Shown here: positions 21,746-33,465 of the stretch, one piece after another
Layout: each line of letters opens with the position of its first letter
How positions within the stretch are numbered: the first letter of the stretch is position 1
Assembly: GCA_949825045.1 (NCBI GenBank)
Contig: OX463814.1
Coordinates: forward strand, 31,638,383 to 31,702,382
DNA: 64,000 nt
Direction: 5' to 3'
Origin: Argyresthia goedartella
Lineage: Eukaryota > Arthropoda > Insecta > Lepidoptera > Argyresthiidae
Position numbers and translations under genes: made by a program
Notes under the pieces: model-generated
The model's database searches: none
What the model saw: only the letters and a program-made list of their open reading frames with translations
What the model was told of the DNA's origin: nothing

Positions 21746-23159
21746 AGTGGATGATAAGGAGAGGAGTAGGGCGGGGTTTGTAGTACTCTCCAGTCGCCCA
21801 CGCAGGTCGAATGCTGTCTGCGACCTCTTTGGAGGCTCGCTGTCTACGAGAACCGATGCATACAAGTACACAAGTATGTCTGTAAACGAGAACACCTGAG
21901 TGATGCTATTTTGGAAAGGATTGAAAACTTCGAATATGGTTCTAGAAATCCGTATACCTATTAAGTTAAATGTAGACAAATGCACAAAACTTCGTGCTCC
22001 GTATGAAAAACGGCGTGACGTCAGGATTGCTTCATTTAATTAATAAATTCGTATAAAATAATAATAATAATGTTTTTATTCATAAAATCATGCAGCACGA
22101 AAATAAATTACAAAAACATATATTTAAACATTAAAGCTACACTATCTTCATAAAGCAGACCAAAGACCAAGCTAAGCATATAAAATGCCTGTGTTATGAT
22201 CTTTCGCTGCTCACATTCACACCATTGGGAGTCTAGAAGCTTAAATGATTAAAAACAATTTATATTATAGTATGTGTCTATATTTTACCTTAATTTTGCG
22301 GTTGTGTCGGTGAAAATGCTTATAAGTTGTGTGTGTTCGGTGCAGATGTGAATTGTGTGAATCTAGATATTATTTTATCATAGAGAAAATATTTTCAGTT
22401 TGCTTGTAGTCTAGTGTTAAAAGCCAGTCAGTTATTATTTGCTTACATTTAAATTGACATTAGGACGAAAATGTTATAACCTTTATTAATTATGTGTTGG
22501 AGCCTGGGATCTTGAAAGACAAGAAATTTGTTCAGCCTGCTGCATACATGTGTGACTTTCACTTAAATTAAAATGATCTATGTTATCAATTACCTTATTC
22601 ATATATTACAAATTTAATATAAAAAAGTTCTGTAAAAATGTTGACAAAGGCGCTCTTAGGCGCCACCATTTTCTATTGAATTTATATATCTATACTCGGC
22701 ATTTTTCTTGTTAGGACAATCAGTGTCACCGGTTTTGTAGCTACTTTGATTTTTGTAGCGTAAATATGTTGCACATTTTGGGATTTCAGCCTTTTTAGTG
22801 CAATCAGCATATCGCAACTGATCTAAAAGGGTCGGGAAGAATAAAATTATTCGTGCCTTTCTTTAAAATTTCGGCAAAAGAGGTTGTTTCCTGAGTTGCC
22901 TTTTTACAATTTTATTTTATATTTTTATTTTATTTTATTGCAGAACATAACAGCAAAATCACATTGCATGACTTAGAATAATGGTTTTACATATTAAACT
23001 AGTGATTCAGCCTTAAGATGTCCTGGCAGCATGCTTAATTAAATGTTATCTGTTATAGCCTCTTTAACCTCTCAACAACCGAAGCTAGTTGGGACGGGTC
23101 GCGATATTGAACCTTATGCCATGGTAATAAAATTTAAAACCTATAACGAACAAGTGGCG

Positions 23160-23453
23160 TTAGCTAACGCCGGTGGTATTCAAGAGGTTAAGGTCAGTAA
23201 GGTTTTCACCTAATTTCTGATTTTCCTTTAAAGTCTGGACAGAGATCTGAGCCTGGATGGCATTCTGTTTTAGCGGCTGGTACTGAACAGCCATTTGCGA
23301 TGTACCATGTCCTACTTTATGGCATAAGTTGTGTATGCGTAGTTTTTGGTCTGAATTTAGTTGACCCTCCGCACCTACCGAACACATATCATTAAGACAC
23401 TGTTCAATCGAGCTCATCCAGTTTTGAAGTTCAGATGTTATCACAACCTCCAT
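23160..23453 (-). pseudogene. Probable LINE ORF1 (Gag-like) N-terminal fragment
   Basis: 97 codons starting at ATG 23453. The frame has a helical, charged composition with LQNWMSSIEQCLNDMC, LNSDQKLRIHNLCHKVGHG and a C-terminal QKLGENLTDL. It resembles the N-terminal part of Gag-like ORF1 proteins of insect Jockey-group LINEs, judged from memory. No zinc knuckles follow and no RT is adjacent, so this would be a 5' fragment. Part of the 3' flank (about 23095-23185, CGCGATATTGAACCTTATGC) recurs in reverse at 51488-51555, so it belongs to a dispersed element. The family is uncertain. Confidence 0.4.
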
Positions 23454-24006
23454 TGTTTGATCACTTTCCTAGGCGTTTTTCTGACCATTACCGGCCGGGT
23501 TCGCTGAGGCGGCTTCTGTTAAACGGGCTGCCTTCGGAGCTCATCTTAAAATGTATTTTTTTTCACTTGCTCCTGATTATTTTATAAGATATGTATCTTA
23601 CATATCTTACATGCATATTACAAAGAAACACTTCACAAAATTGCAGCGAACACGCACAACGCGATAATTAGGTCACAGATTAGTTAAGTAGAGTATTTTT
23701 ATTAATATTACTTTATTCTCCGCTCTCAATATATCAATGATAAAGTAGTATCTTATTTATGTCATGTATTTCAGTTATTTTTTCTCCCACAGTGGTCCAA
23801 TGTAGAGAAGAGGCAAAAATTACGTTTTCTAAATATATGATAATATTTACAGAATTCCCGGTTATGTATGAGAGATAAAAAAAATGCCATTGTTATTAAA
23901 TCTAAAATCGAAGCCATCCCCTAAGAACAGATATCGCTATCTCTCATAGATTCTGACTTCTACTGACCCATTTTGATTGTTCATCCTGTATATATATACA
24001 GGTATA
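23454..24006. other. Gene-less stretch with a dispersed repeat
   Basis: Contains the second copy of the CCCACAGTGG-CCAATGTAGA repeat at about 23790-23865 and a TATATATATA run just before the mariner copy. No coding region. Confidence 0.4.
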
Positions 24007-25316
24007 CATAGTCAGGTCATAAGTTCTGTCACATGTGCAATATGAAATAATTTAGACATGTTTATTATTTATCTAAACATTTATATAGCAAAATGAACTT
24101 AATAAAACATAGATTCTTATGGTAATAAAGTTTATTCAAAATGACCCCCGCGATTTTGAATACAGGCCTTTATTCTGCGCGGCCAGTCGTCTATCGCAGC
24201 ACGAACGAGGTCCATGTCAATATCGGCGGCTGCCTTAATCAAGGATGCCTTGAGTGACTCCAAATCAGGATGAGGCTTTGAGCAGGCCTTTTCCTCCAAG
24301 TGTTGCCATATCTTGTAATCTAACTGACTCAAATCTGGACTGGAGGAGGGCCAGTCTTCGTGCCGGATGAAGTCGATTTCACGCGCCGCCAGCCAGTCTT
24401 GTGTGCTTTTCGCTCTATGAGCTGGCGCAGAATCTTGTTGGAATACCCAGTGCCTGTTATTAAACATGGTATGAGAAACAGGTTCCACAAGGTTCTTGAG
24501 GACTGTATTTTGATACACAACTGCATTCGTTTTTACGCCTTTCTCACAAAAATGTACCTCAGTTAAGCCCTAATAAGAGACTCCCAACCAAACCATGAGC
24601 GAGGATGGAAAATGACCTCGTTGGACACGCGGAATACGGTTGCTCGCTTCTTCACTGCTGTGGGCGTACACCTTATCATTTTGTTTGTTGTAGCTCTCTT
24701 CCACGGTGAAAATTTTTTCATCCGAAAAAAGAATTTCCCGATGCTTTTTTCCCGCGTACCGCTTCAACAAAGCGCGGCATCTCTTCAGTCTCAGGTCCAT
24801 TAAACGAGCGTCCAAACGATGTCCTGTTTTTCTTCGATATGCCCTAAGCCCTAAGTCTTCATTTAACACCCTTTTCACCGTGGCCCTGCTTAACCCCATC
24901 TGAAGGGCCAACAGTTTCTGCTTACGTATGGGATTTCTTTGAATTCGCGCCTTCACAGCTTTTATCACTGCTGGGAGTCCTAACAGAGCGAGGGCGACCA
25001 CTTCTTGACCTGTCATCTACACTAGAGTCTTCATTGTATCGTTTTATGGTACGATAAACGAATCTTTTGTTTATATTAAAATTTTTCAGTAAGTCGAAAA
25101 TCTGAATTGGCGCGTAACCGCAACGATGCAACGCAATAACTGCGACACGGTCTTCTTTAAGTGTCCACTCCATATTTAAAAATGAGGAAAATTCTAAAAA
25201 GTACACATTTTTATTTTCATGAAAAATTCGAAATTCGAATTCAATAAACTTTTTTGTGGCCAGCGTTCTAAATTCAAAATTTTTTATTGTGTGACAGAAC
25301 TTATGACCTGACTGTG
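24007..25316 (-). mobile_element. maT-type mariner element, copy A
   Basis: The 1310-bp element has inverted termini: CATAGTCAGGTCATAAG at the left and the complement of CACAGTCAGGTCATAAG at the right. It is flanked by TA (24005-24006, 25317-25318). It encodes a transposase on the minus strand. Two near-identical copies are at 29672-30963 and 53357-54663. Confidence 0.95.
24132..25173 (-). pseudogene. Mariner transposase (DD37D), copy A, frameshift plus stop
   Basis: Starts at ATG 25173 (MEWTLKEDRVAVIALHRCGY) with a paired helix-turn-helix and a GRPR linker, then the catalytic part: D in FSDEKIF, D in FQQDSAPAH, D in SPDLSQLDY. The spacing between the second and third aspartates is 37 residues by my count, the signature of the maT clade. 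An extra G near 24974 shifts the frame after GRPRSVRTP, and a W-to-stop change follows WLGVSY near 24570. Length after removing the insertion is 1041 bp, the same as the family. Confidence 0.92.
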
Positions 25317-26095
25317 TATAGGAGATAAGCGTTTGCTGATGAAATAGGTAAACTTTTGTAGTAAAATGATTGCAAATTCATGCCTATACGGGTAAAGGCT
25401 TCGAACAATATTGTTGTTATCTATAAACATGTTTATTATAGTGGAATTCGTTACAATACGGTAACATCCGTGGAAATGACAGCACTCGCAGCACTCACCT
25501 TTGGTGTTAACCAAGGTGAGTGCTGTGATTGCTGCCATGCGTTAGCATGACGTTGAATTATAAAGTGCGGTTTATTTTTCTATATATGGTAAATCAGATA
25601 TTGATGGTCCACCTGGCAGCTATGATTAACATAGAATAGTTATTAGTTTAGTTTAGTTATTAACATATAATAGGGCGGAACAGAGTTACTTTTTATAAGC
25701 TTTTATTTAGTCTCACCAGTCAAATTTGACTTGCAAGTTTTGATTACAGATACCGGGAACTGTATCTTGCAAGTCAAATTTGACTCATTTCCTGGTTTTC
25801 GATTGAGCTGAAATTTTGTATGTCTATTTAAATGGGACGGCAATGCAATATTTTTTTGACATTGAACTGGAAGTGAACGTGAAAACTCTGTAAAAAACGA
25901 CGCCCGTTTGGGCTAGTATGACTCGTCTTGACAAGTATTTTGGTCCTAGATGAAATCCAGGGTCCGATGATGTAGCCGTAAGGTGGCCTCCGTAGTAAAA
26001 TGACGCAACCCCAATATAAAATAGAAATAAAAGCCTGCCAATTGCGATTCAGACTTGCACACGAAGGGTTTCGTAACATAATTTAAGAATAAATA
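25317..26095. other. Gene-less stretch with two imperfect hairpins
   Basis: About 25489-25525 pairs GCAGCACTCACC with GGTGAGTGCTG. About 25718-25782 has two AGTCAAATTTGACT blocks that are complementary. No coding region is supported. Confidence 0.4.
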
Positions 26096-26710
26096 AAAAA
26101 AAACGGTCAAGTGCGAGTCTAAATCGCGCACGAAAGGTTCCGTACCACCGTTCAATGGAAGCGATGGTGTGGAGTGAATAGTTTGGATTTTACACAGCAA
26201 AATATTGTGTACAAAGTTATTGGTTCGGTTACTTTCACACTCCATGTACGTAACCAGGTGCATCCATAAGTTTGTATGTGGTATTGTTGTATGGGAACCC
26301 CCTTAAATATTTATTTTATCCTGTTTTTTAGTATTTGTTGTTATAGCGGCAACAGAAATACATAATCTGTGAAAATTTCAACTCTCTAGCTAGCTAGGTT
26401 CTTGAGATACAGCCTGGTGACAGAAGTCTTAGTAATAGGGTCCCGTTTGGAACCCTTCGGGTACGGAACCCTAAAAACGTCTTTTGTATAGGGACACCCT
26501 TTATTTTATTTTTTTGCGTATAGAGACACCCTTTATTTTGTTTGTTGCTGTAACAGAAATACCAACAGAAATACCCATTCTGTGAAAATGTTAACTCTCT
26601 ACCTATTAAGGTTCATGAGATACAGCCCTTGACGGACAGACGGACAGCCAGACGGACGGAGAGAAAGCGGAGGTTTAGTAATAGGCTCCCGTTTGGAACC
26701 CTTTGGGTAA
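26096..26710 (+). repeat. TIR-family repeat (GGTCAAGTGCGAGTC), two adjoining partial copies
   Basis: The first copy runs from about 26103 (CGGTCAAGTGCGAGTC) through TTCCGTACCACCG and TGGTGTGGAGTGAATAG to CGGGTACGGAACCCTAAAAA near 26477. A second partial copy of its 3' half follows to about 26710 and includes the GACGGACAG-type run. Other copies: 32498-32830, 40335-40538, 51281-51690 and 55979-56718. Motifs like these are very common in lepidopteran genomes. Confidence 0.7.
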
Positions 26711-27606
26711 AAGCATTAAAAGCATAAGTCTAGACTTGATGGGGTCAAAATAATAATAAGATTTCTAGACACATTAATTGTTCTACTTTACCGCCCAACC
26801 ATACCTTCATGGTATATAATATGAACTTAATTTTATAGTCCGCCGCCGATTGTTCGGTTTAACGCGTTTTTGATGAACGCTATATTACAGACAGTACAAC
26901 ATTACGGCGTACTGTGACCTAATAAAAAGCCTCCATGGTTATATTGCCTACTTACTGGGGAATCGAGGTTAATTTTCGCCAAGCCGAGTACCTACATAAC
27001 CAACTTTAATGCACAGATTAATAAAAAGTTAGGAACTTAATGTTGCAATAACGGTAAATTAAAAATTAATGAAAAATGACACAAAGAAGGTCACGTGTCC
27101 CGTTTTTTTGTTTTTTGCTCACATGTGTAAAACGACGAATCATATAAAATTTCGTTATACCACATAATAAAAGTCGAAAAAAATCTCTTTGATTCTTTAC
27201 ACTTTTTACCTGTTCCCAATCGTTGTCTAGGATTATTAGCTCGCCGTTTTATTTATTATAGCTATACTATGGCCTACTTATGTATATCACAAGCGCTTAA
27301 TAGAAGTTATAATCCGATGTTAGAAGACCATTGAATTCATATGAAGCAGTACCAACGCAAAGCCGGTCATAAATACCTGCGCGTATTTAATCAAATATAT
27401 CACTCAATAGCCTCTGAAACATACCTACAACAGATTAATCCCAATATCAGCATCGCCTGATACCGGCCTAAATTATTAATATGGCCTAAACGCATCTTAG
27501 TTATTCATGTGAGAGCCAACTGTGGTCCACTAGTATGAAAGCGAGTCAATACTTCAATAACTGAATATCAAAACTCAAACTAAACAAATTCATAGCTTTT
27601 TATTTA
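26711..27606. other. Gene-less stretch
   Basis: A/T-rich DNA with no frame, repeat or structure that I can support. Confidence 0.4.
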
Positions 27607-28266
27607 TTTATCTACACACGTATCATAAACCCTCTTTACTGCGCCAAAAAACCCCACGTTACGACCAGCATAATGTTATACTGTTATAAATTATGACATT
27701 CAAATTATGAACACCGACGCCAGCCCGCGTGCCGCCCCTAGCTTGTCTGTGAAGTTGGTACTACTGAACAAGCTTAACAAGTGCAGAGCAATTATCAATG
27801 CCACCATGTCGATCGAACATGCGGTTCCTGAACACATCAAAGAGAGCTTATGACAAGTGTAGATAAACTAATTAACTTAGTGTACGTAACTGTACATAAT
27901 TAAGCATTAAAACTCTCGAGTTATATTATTATGAAGCTCGCCTTCGGCTCGTTTCATAAGCCCACTCTCGAGTTTTAATGTCATTCAAATTTTGAACGCC
28001 GACACCCGCCTGCGTGCCGCCCCTAGCTTGTCTGTGAAGTTGGTATTACAGAACAAGCTAAACAACTGCAGAGCAATGATCAATGCCACAATGCCGGTCA
28101 AACATGCGGTTCCTGAACAAATCAAAGAGAGCTTATGATATGTGTGTAGATAAACTAGTGTATGAAACTGTACATAATTAGGCATTAAAACTCTCGAGTG
28201 ATATTATTATGAACTCTCGAGTATTAATGCCCTCCATTATGTAGCAGTCACATAAACTACTATTAT
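27607..28266 (+). repeat. Composite double-palindrome repeat, copy 3
   Basis: Same family as 11621-12132. It appears rearranged: the segment with ACGCC...GAAGTTGGTACT and ATGCGGTTCCTGAACA occurs twice (about 27706-27860 and 27980-28150), and each is followed by a TAATTA-GGCATTAAAACTC palindrome. The last palindrome lost most of its loop. It ends at about 28266 in CATAAACTACTATTAT. Confidence 0.7.
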
Positions 28267-29047
28267 CTGTGAAAATGTTTTTATTGATTCATAATAACAT
28301 CGAATTTGATGTTCGAATTCAAAGTTGTCAAAGTTATTCAGAGAATAGTTGATTAGAGTTCGAAGTTCTGGACCTAAGAGACTTGTCGGTGCATGAATGT
28401 TAACAACCACTGTACAGGCTATAACAGAAAGGTGAAGATAACTTAAGTGTTTTTATTTTTCACTTCTCGTTATTTTTATTATTATTTACCGGTCTACTGC
28501 TTGGCACGAAATGTATGGAGATATCAAATAACGGGTGACCCTTAGGGCAACTAGCTAGAAGGCGGAATAATACTTGACTCGAGAATACTTTGAAAACCCC
28601 ATACACATTTATATGGAGTTGTCAAAGTTTACTGAGTAAAGTCTTATTTCGCTTTAATCCTTATACGCGTCCCCAAAACACGTATGAGAAAGGTTAATCT
28701 TTTTGAAAGGAAGGTGGTCTATGGAAAATGCTCCAATCACTATTCGAACGCGCTTAGCTAAGAAAAATAAATGTCTGAAGAAAAAATACAGAATTACAAT
28801 TTGTGCTCTGAAAACCTAGTGGCATCACAATGCAACATTAGTGTGGCATCAGTAAGAAGGCGAGTCAACAACACAGTTCTCGGAATAACTTTTGTTGTCT
28901 AGTTGTCGAAGTCGAATCGCACTTCGTACTGGTGGCACTAAGTTATTAATTTCTTGCTATATTTCTATATTTTCAAGGTAATCACTTCGCAATTTGTTTA
29001 CAACTAGTGGGAAAACCCCACACCAGGTTTTTTGTTTAATCCCTTTC
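28267..29047. other. Gene-less stretch
   Basis: No coding region. A short palindrome (GAATTTGATGTTCGAATTC) lies near 28303-28321. Nothing else is visible. Confidence 0.4.
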
Positions 29048-29440
29048 ATATAACATTGGAAAAAAGAAGCAGTGGCCGTGAATATTTTTGTAATAGTTCA
29101 AAATATTAGCCCGTCACGTGCAATGCCTGGCCAAGGAGCTGAGTGTCTTGAGTGCAGGCTCTTGTATAGGATATAAAAATGGAAGAGGGCTAGTGTCAGA
29201 TATCGTGATATTACTCAACTATTGTTGATGTTCATGATATAAATTAAATATGCTTGGAAAAGGCAATAAATTTTGTACAGAAAAGTATTAACTTACATTT
29301 TACTGTAAGAACATTCTGTGTTTTGTACATTTTCCTGCCTGGGCGGTGCGAAAATTATGGCAACTAGTTACATGATTTGCTCCAAACATTTTACAACACT
29401 TACACTTTAGAATAAAACTTTACACCCTCGCGATGTTATT
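29048..29440 (+). repeat. Left arm of a long-distance inverted repeat
   Basis: About 390 bp (from TTTCATATAACATTGGAAAA to AAACTTTACACCCTCGC) recur in reverse complement at 33466-33858 with moderate divergence. Shared landmarks are AGAAGCAGTGGC, TAGTTCAAAATATTA and CCCGTCACGTGCAA. The arms enclose 4 kb that holds a decayed transposase. Confidence 0.7.
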
Positions 29441-29671
29441 TTCACTCATTACCAAACCATTATAGCGAATATAAAAAAAAAAAACTTTGCACAAAAACAA
29501 TCGAAGCCATTTAAAAAACTTACCGTTTTGCCACCGCATTTCCATTTTTTTTTTAAACAACTTTTTAATACCTTGGACATCATTTTACACACATTGATCT
29601 AGCCCCAAACTAGGATTCCCTGTATCTTGGGTACTAGACAACAATACACATACTTATATAGATAAATATTA

Positions 29672-30963
29672 CATAGTCAGGTCATAAGTTCTGTCACATG
29701 TGCAATATGAAATAATTTAGACATGTTTATTATTTATGTAAACATTTATATAGCAAAATGAACTTAATAAAACATAGATTCTTATGGTAATAAAGTTTAT
29801 TCAAAATGACCCCCGCGATTTTGAATACAGGCCTTTATTCTGCGCGGCCAGTCGTCTATCGCAGCACGAACGAGGTCCATGTCAATATCGGCGGCTGCCT
29901 TAATCAAGGATGCCTTGAGTGACTCCAAATCAGGATGAGGCTTTTAGCAGGCCTTTTCCTCCAAGTGTTGCCATATCATGTAATCTAACGGACTCAAATC
30001 TGGACTGGAGGAGGGCCAGTCTTCGTGCCGGATGAAGTCGATTTCACGCGCCGCCAGCCAGTCTTGTGTGCTTTTCGCTCTATGAGCTGGCGCAGAATCT
30101 TGTTGGAATACCCAGTGCCTGTTATTAAACATGGTATGAGAAACAGGTTCCACAAGGTTCTTGAGGACTGTATTTTGATACACAACTGCATTCGTTTTTA
30201 CGCCTTTCTCACAAAAATGTACCTCAGTTAAGCCCCAACAAGAGACTCCCAACCAAACCATGAGCGAGGATGGAAAATGACCTAGTTGGACACGCGGAAT
30301 ACGGTTGCTCGCTTCTTCACTGCTGTGTTCGTACACCTTATCATTTTGTTTGTTGTAGCTTTCTTCCACGGTGAAAATTTTTTCATCCGAAAAAAGAATT
30401 TCCCGATGTTTTTTTCCCGCGTACCGCTTCAACAAAGCGCGGCATCTCTTGAGTCTCAGGTCCATTAAACGAGCGTCAAACGATGTCCTGTTTTTCTTCG
30501 ATATGCCCTAAGCCCTAAGTCTTCATTTAACACCATTTTCACCGTGGTCCTGCTTAACCCCATCTGAAGGGCCAACAGTTTCTGCTTACGTATGGGATTT
30601 CTTTGAATTCGCGCCTTCACAGCTTTCTAACAGAGCGAGGGCGACCACTTCTTGACCTGTCATCTACACTAGAGTCTTCATTGTATCGTTTTATGGTACG
30701 ATAAACGAATCTTTTGGTTATATTAAAATTTTTCAGTAAGTCGAAAATCTGAATTGGCGCGTAACCGCAACGATGCAACGCAATAACTGCGACACGGTCT
30801 TCTTTAAGTGTGCACTCCATATTTAAAAATGAGGAAAATTCTAAAAAGTACACATTTTTATTTTCATGAAAAATTCGAAATTCGAATTCAATAAACTTTT
30901 TTGTGGCCAGCGTTCTAAATTCAAAAGTTTTTATTGTGTGACAGAACTTATGACCTGACTGTG
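29672..30963 (-). mobile_element. maT-type mariner element, copy B, inside a SINE
   Basis: Same termini as copy A, flanked by TA at 29670-29671 and 30964-30965. It is 1292 bp, shorter than copy A because of internal deletions. Confidence 0.95.
29797..30820 (-). pseudogene. Mariner transposase (DD37D), copy B, multiple lesions
   Basis: Would start at ATG 30820. Relative to copies A and C it lost 16 bp just after the GRPRSVR linker (near 30627), lost one base near 30476 (GCGTCAAACG instead of GCGTCCAAACG) and gained a TAA after HLEEKAC (near 29944). The catalytic aspartates in FSDEKIF, FQQDSAPAH and SPLDYM are still visible. It is non-functional. Confidence 0.92.
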
Positions 30964-31150
30964 TATACTTAGATAGATAAACAACCATGACTAGGGTACA
31001 AACATTCGTTCTCATCAAACAAATATTTGCCCTCACCGGGACTCGAACCCGGGACCCCTGGTTTCGTAGGCAGCGTCACTGCCGACTCGGCCATTCGGGT
31101 CGTCAAAATATCCATACGAAATAAAAACAACGTTGTTCACCACAAATCAA

Positions 31151-31210
31151 CGAATCAATAATCCATAGACCACATCGATACAGTGCTGTGGTCTATGGAT
31201 TATTGATTCG
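31151..31210. repeat. Perfect 24-bp inverted repeat, 12-nt loop
   Basis: CGAATCAATAATCCATAGAC starts the left arm (31151-31174), and 31187-31210 is its exact complement. It lies 46 bp beyond the head of a SINE. No adjacent gene is known. Confidence 0.9.
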
Positions 31211-31800
31211 ACTTGACATTAGAAAAAATAGCCAATTACAGGGTGTCCAAAAATTGCGTCACGGGTTAAGAGTAATAAGATAGATAGGTAGGTTTTATGT
31301 TCAAGCTTTTATCATTTTTTTTTCTCTTATGGTTACTTTTCATATTTATCAAACTGACATTCTTAATATTTATTATATTGAGTGAATTACAAGAGTATAC
31401 GTAATTCAATTAAATAAAAGCATGTTTTTCAGTAGGCATAGCATGTATTTTAAATAACAAATCCCACATTTTAATACCATACCATTCTTTATTCACTCCA
31501 TTAGGGTACAAAAAAAATATTAACACAATATTGAACAAAAATTATGAGTCAATAGACAGCCTTATTGCTGAGGTATCCATCACTTCCAGGCAACCATGGG
31601 GTAAGAGAATCAAGAAAAAAAATGAGTAGTACGGTTTGGTGGCCTTGGTGGTGGTGGATTCTTTTAAAATAATTCTTAAAAACTTAAAAATAAATCATCG
31701 GTACTTACAACAATATAATAAATATTATGGATAAACTAAATAAAAATTAGATATTAATATTGAATCAAATTGCTGTAAGAGAAAGGAGAGATAAAAATAC
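31211..31800. other. Gene-less stretch
   Basis: The motif ACAGGGTGTCCAAAAATTGC at about 31239 resembles ends of some insect DNA transposons, but no partner was found. The rest is A/T-rich. Confidence 0.35.
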
Positions 31801-31810
31801 AGAATAGGAT

Positions 31811-32450
31811 ACATATTGATCATCATCATCATCACTATCATCTGAAGAGGAAGATGAACAAACGCCAACCCTTATTATAAACTCGACCAATTTGTCGATA
31901 ATTCGATAATACCAAGTTGGTAAAATTTCTCTTCCTCTTTAGTTACATGCTCTACACATGCTTGCCATCGTTCAGGGGTAATGGTGGTGATTACTTGAGG
32001 GAGTAACTCGTTCGCTTCATTCAATTTGAAATTTAATTTTTGCTTTGCTCTATTGGGTTCGCAGTGGCAACCGTACCACTAAATCTCCTAGGACTTTCAC
32101 TAATTCGTCGTCCACATATGCCTAGTACAAAAGTATGCTCTTTGACTTTTTTTTAAATAATTCTGCCCTTACCTCTGTGGGTCCGAAGTTTATTTTTTTG
32201 ATTCGAGCGAATTTTGTGTATATATTTTTCTAGTGGCTGTTGTAAGCACCTTTTCCAATTTTTGCGAGTAATATGGTTTGTTGTCCGTAACAATTACGGC
32301 ATCTTCCTATCTTCCTCTATGTCGGGTAGAAATTTTGATAACCATTTCTCAAAATTGTGAGCATCCATTTCTGAGTGGTAGTCTCCATCTCCTTTTTTGG
32401 CATCAAACTCCTAATCTCCGTACTAAACAGAGGGTTCATATTCCTTTGAT
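31811..32450 (-). pseudogene. Decayed IS630-Tc1-mariner transposase, relative of the DD82E element at 59-61 kb
   Basis: Translating the minus strand in pieces gives GDGDYHSEMDAHNFEKWLSK near 32360-32400, which matches the TGDYHNAMNNENYGKWL segment of the transposase near 60 kb. Further down are LNEANELLPQVITTITPERW and EHVTKEEEKFYQLG (about 31900-32020), then an acidic run of S and D near 31830. The order equals that of the other element. Stops and frameshifts are frequent, and the DNA-binding part and first catalytic D were not found. It is an old, broken copy of a related but different family. Confidence 0.55.
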
Positions 32451-32497
32451 ATAGAGGTTGGTTGATATTTTTTATATTACATTTCATATAACATTGA

Positions 32498-32830
32498 AAA
32501 AACAGTCAAGTGCGAGTCTAACTCGCGTACGTAGGGTTCCGTACCACCGTACAATGATAGGAATGGTGTGGAGTGAATAGTTTAAAATTTCCATAGCAAA
32601 AAGTTGTTTACAAAGTTGTTGGTGCTACTTTCGCACTCCATGCACGTATCCAGGTGCATTCATAAGTTTGTATGTGGTATAGAAAGAATTGTTGTATGGG
32701 AGATCCCTTAAATATTTATTTTATTATGTTTTTTTTGTATTTGTTGGTACAGCGGCAACAGAAATAGATCATCTGTAAAAATTTCATCTGTTGAACTATG
32801 ACGGTTCTGTCTAACTATTACATCAATGTT
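32498..32830 (+). repeat. TIR-family repeat (GTCAAGTGCGAGTC), left half
   Basis: From AGTCAAGTGCGAGTCTAACT through GGGTTCCGTACCACCG and GGTGTGGAGTGAATAG to CTATGACGGTTCTGT. It matches the 5' half of 55979-56718; the right half is missing. Confidence 0.65.
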
Positions 32831-33465
32831 ACTATGTGGAAAAGGTTCATAAATATAGATCAAATCATTGAAATTAATCATTATTATTTCTTACTATACA
32901 ATTTATCGATAATGTTTTTTTCCCATCACTATCGATATATTGTAAATACGCTAATATAAATGAATTTCTGATATTTTGAACGCTATAATTTGGGAAATCC
33001 TCCGCTATCTTAATGTATCCAACAAAATGTATAAAATACTAGAAAACCTACGAAATAACATCAATTAATATTTACCTGTGGTAGCTGATGGATTCGCCTA
33101 AGTTTTTATGATTTCTAATGTAAATTTTACTCTGTATGATAGCGCACTACATGGAAAATGACTTTCTAATACAATTTTATAATTTATCTCACTGATAGAT
33201 CACTTTTATAATTAAAATAACGTTTCCCGAAAGTTTCTATTTGAAATATTTTGTCTTTGTTTATGTTATGACTATGACAGATGCTGTTCGATGCAATTGA
33301 AGAGTTCGTTGTTGTCTGACAAACTATATAATGGCGAGTATAACCTAAGTCTGTAGAGTAAAAATTAACCAAAGAAACCAAACCATCAACAAAAGAGTAC
33401 GCAATCCAAAATTGACGTTACATCTATTTAAGCAAAAAAATTCGTTTATCTGATATCGGGAGGGT
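32831..33465. other. Gene-less stretch
   Basis: A/T-rich DNA between a repeat fragment and the right arm of the inverted repeat. No coding region or structure is supported. Confidence 0.4.

Larger units (their letters stand above)
17579..23090. other. Long gene-less stretch
   Basis: 5.5 kb without a recognised gene. Open frames at 18624-18972 (both strands), 19149-19604, 20371-20700 and 21575-21985 show no domain, no start context and no splice-linked partner, so I do not call them. Two small structures are visible: a repeated TTGGGCGCCAAA motif near 21391-21434 and a 21-bp hairpin at 21693-21745. A short AATAATAAT run near 22060 and A/T-rich DNA fill the rest. A highly diverged host exon could be missed. 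Confidence 0.4.
29568..31104 (-). mobile_element. tRNA-derived SINE, family 1, copy b, split by mariner
   Basis: The SINE tail side is 29568-29671 and its tRNA-like head is 30966-31104, with B box GGTTCGAGTCC. Removing the mariner plus one TA restores the sequence found in the other copies (AAATATTATACTTAG). This copy therefore predates the mariner insertion. Confidence 0.9.

Noticed and set aside
24360..24566. Plus-strand frames of 60-68 codons within all three mariner copies
   Set aside because: They are shadows opposite the mariner transposase and recur only because the elements do.
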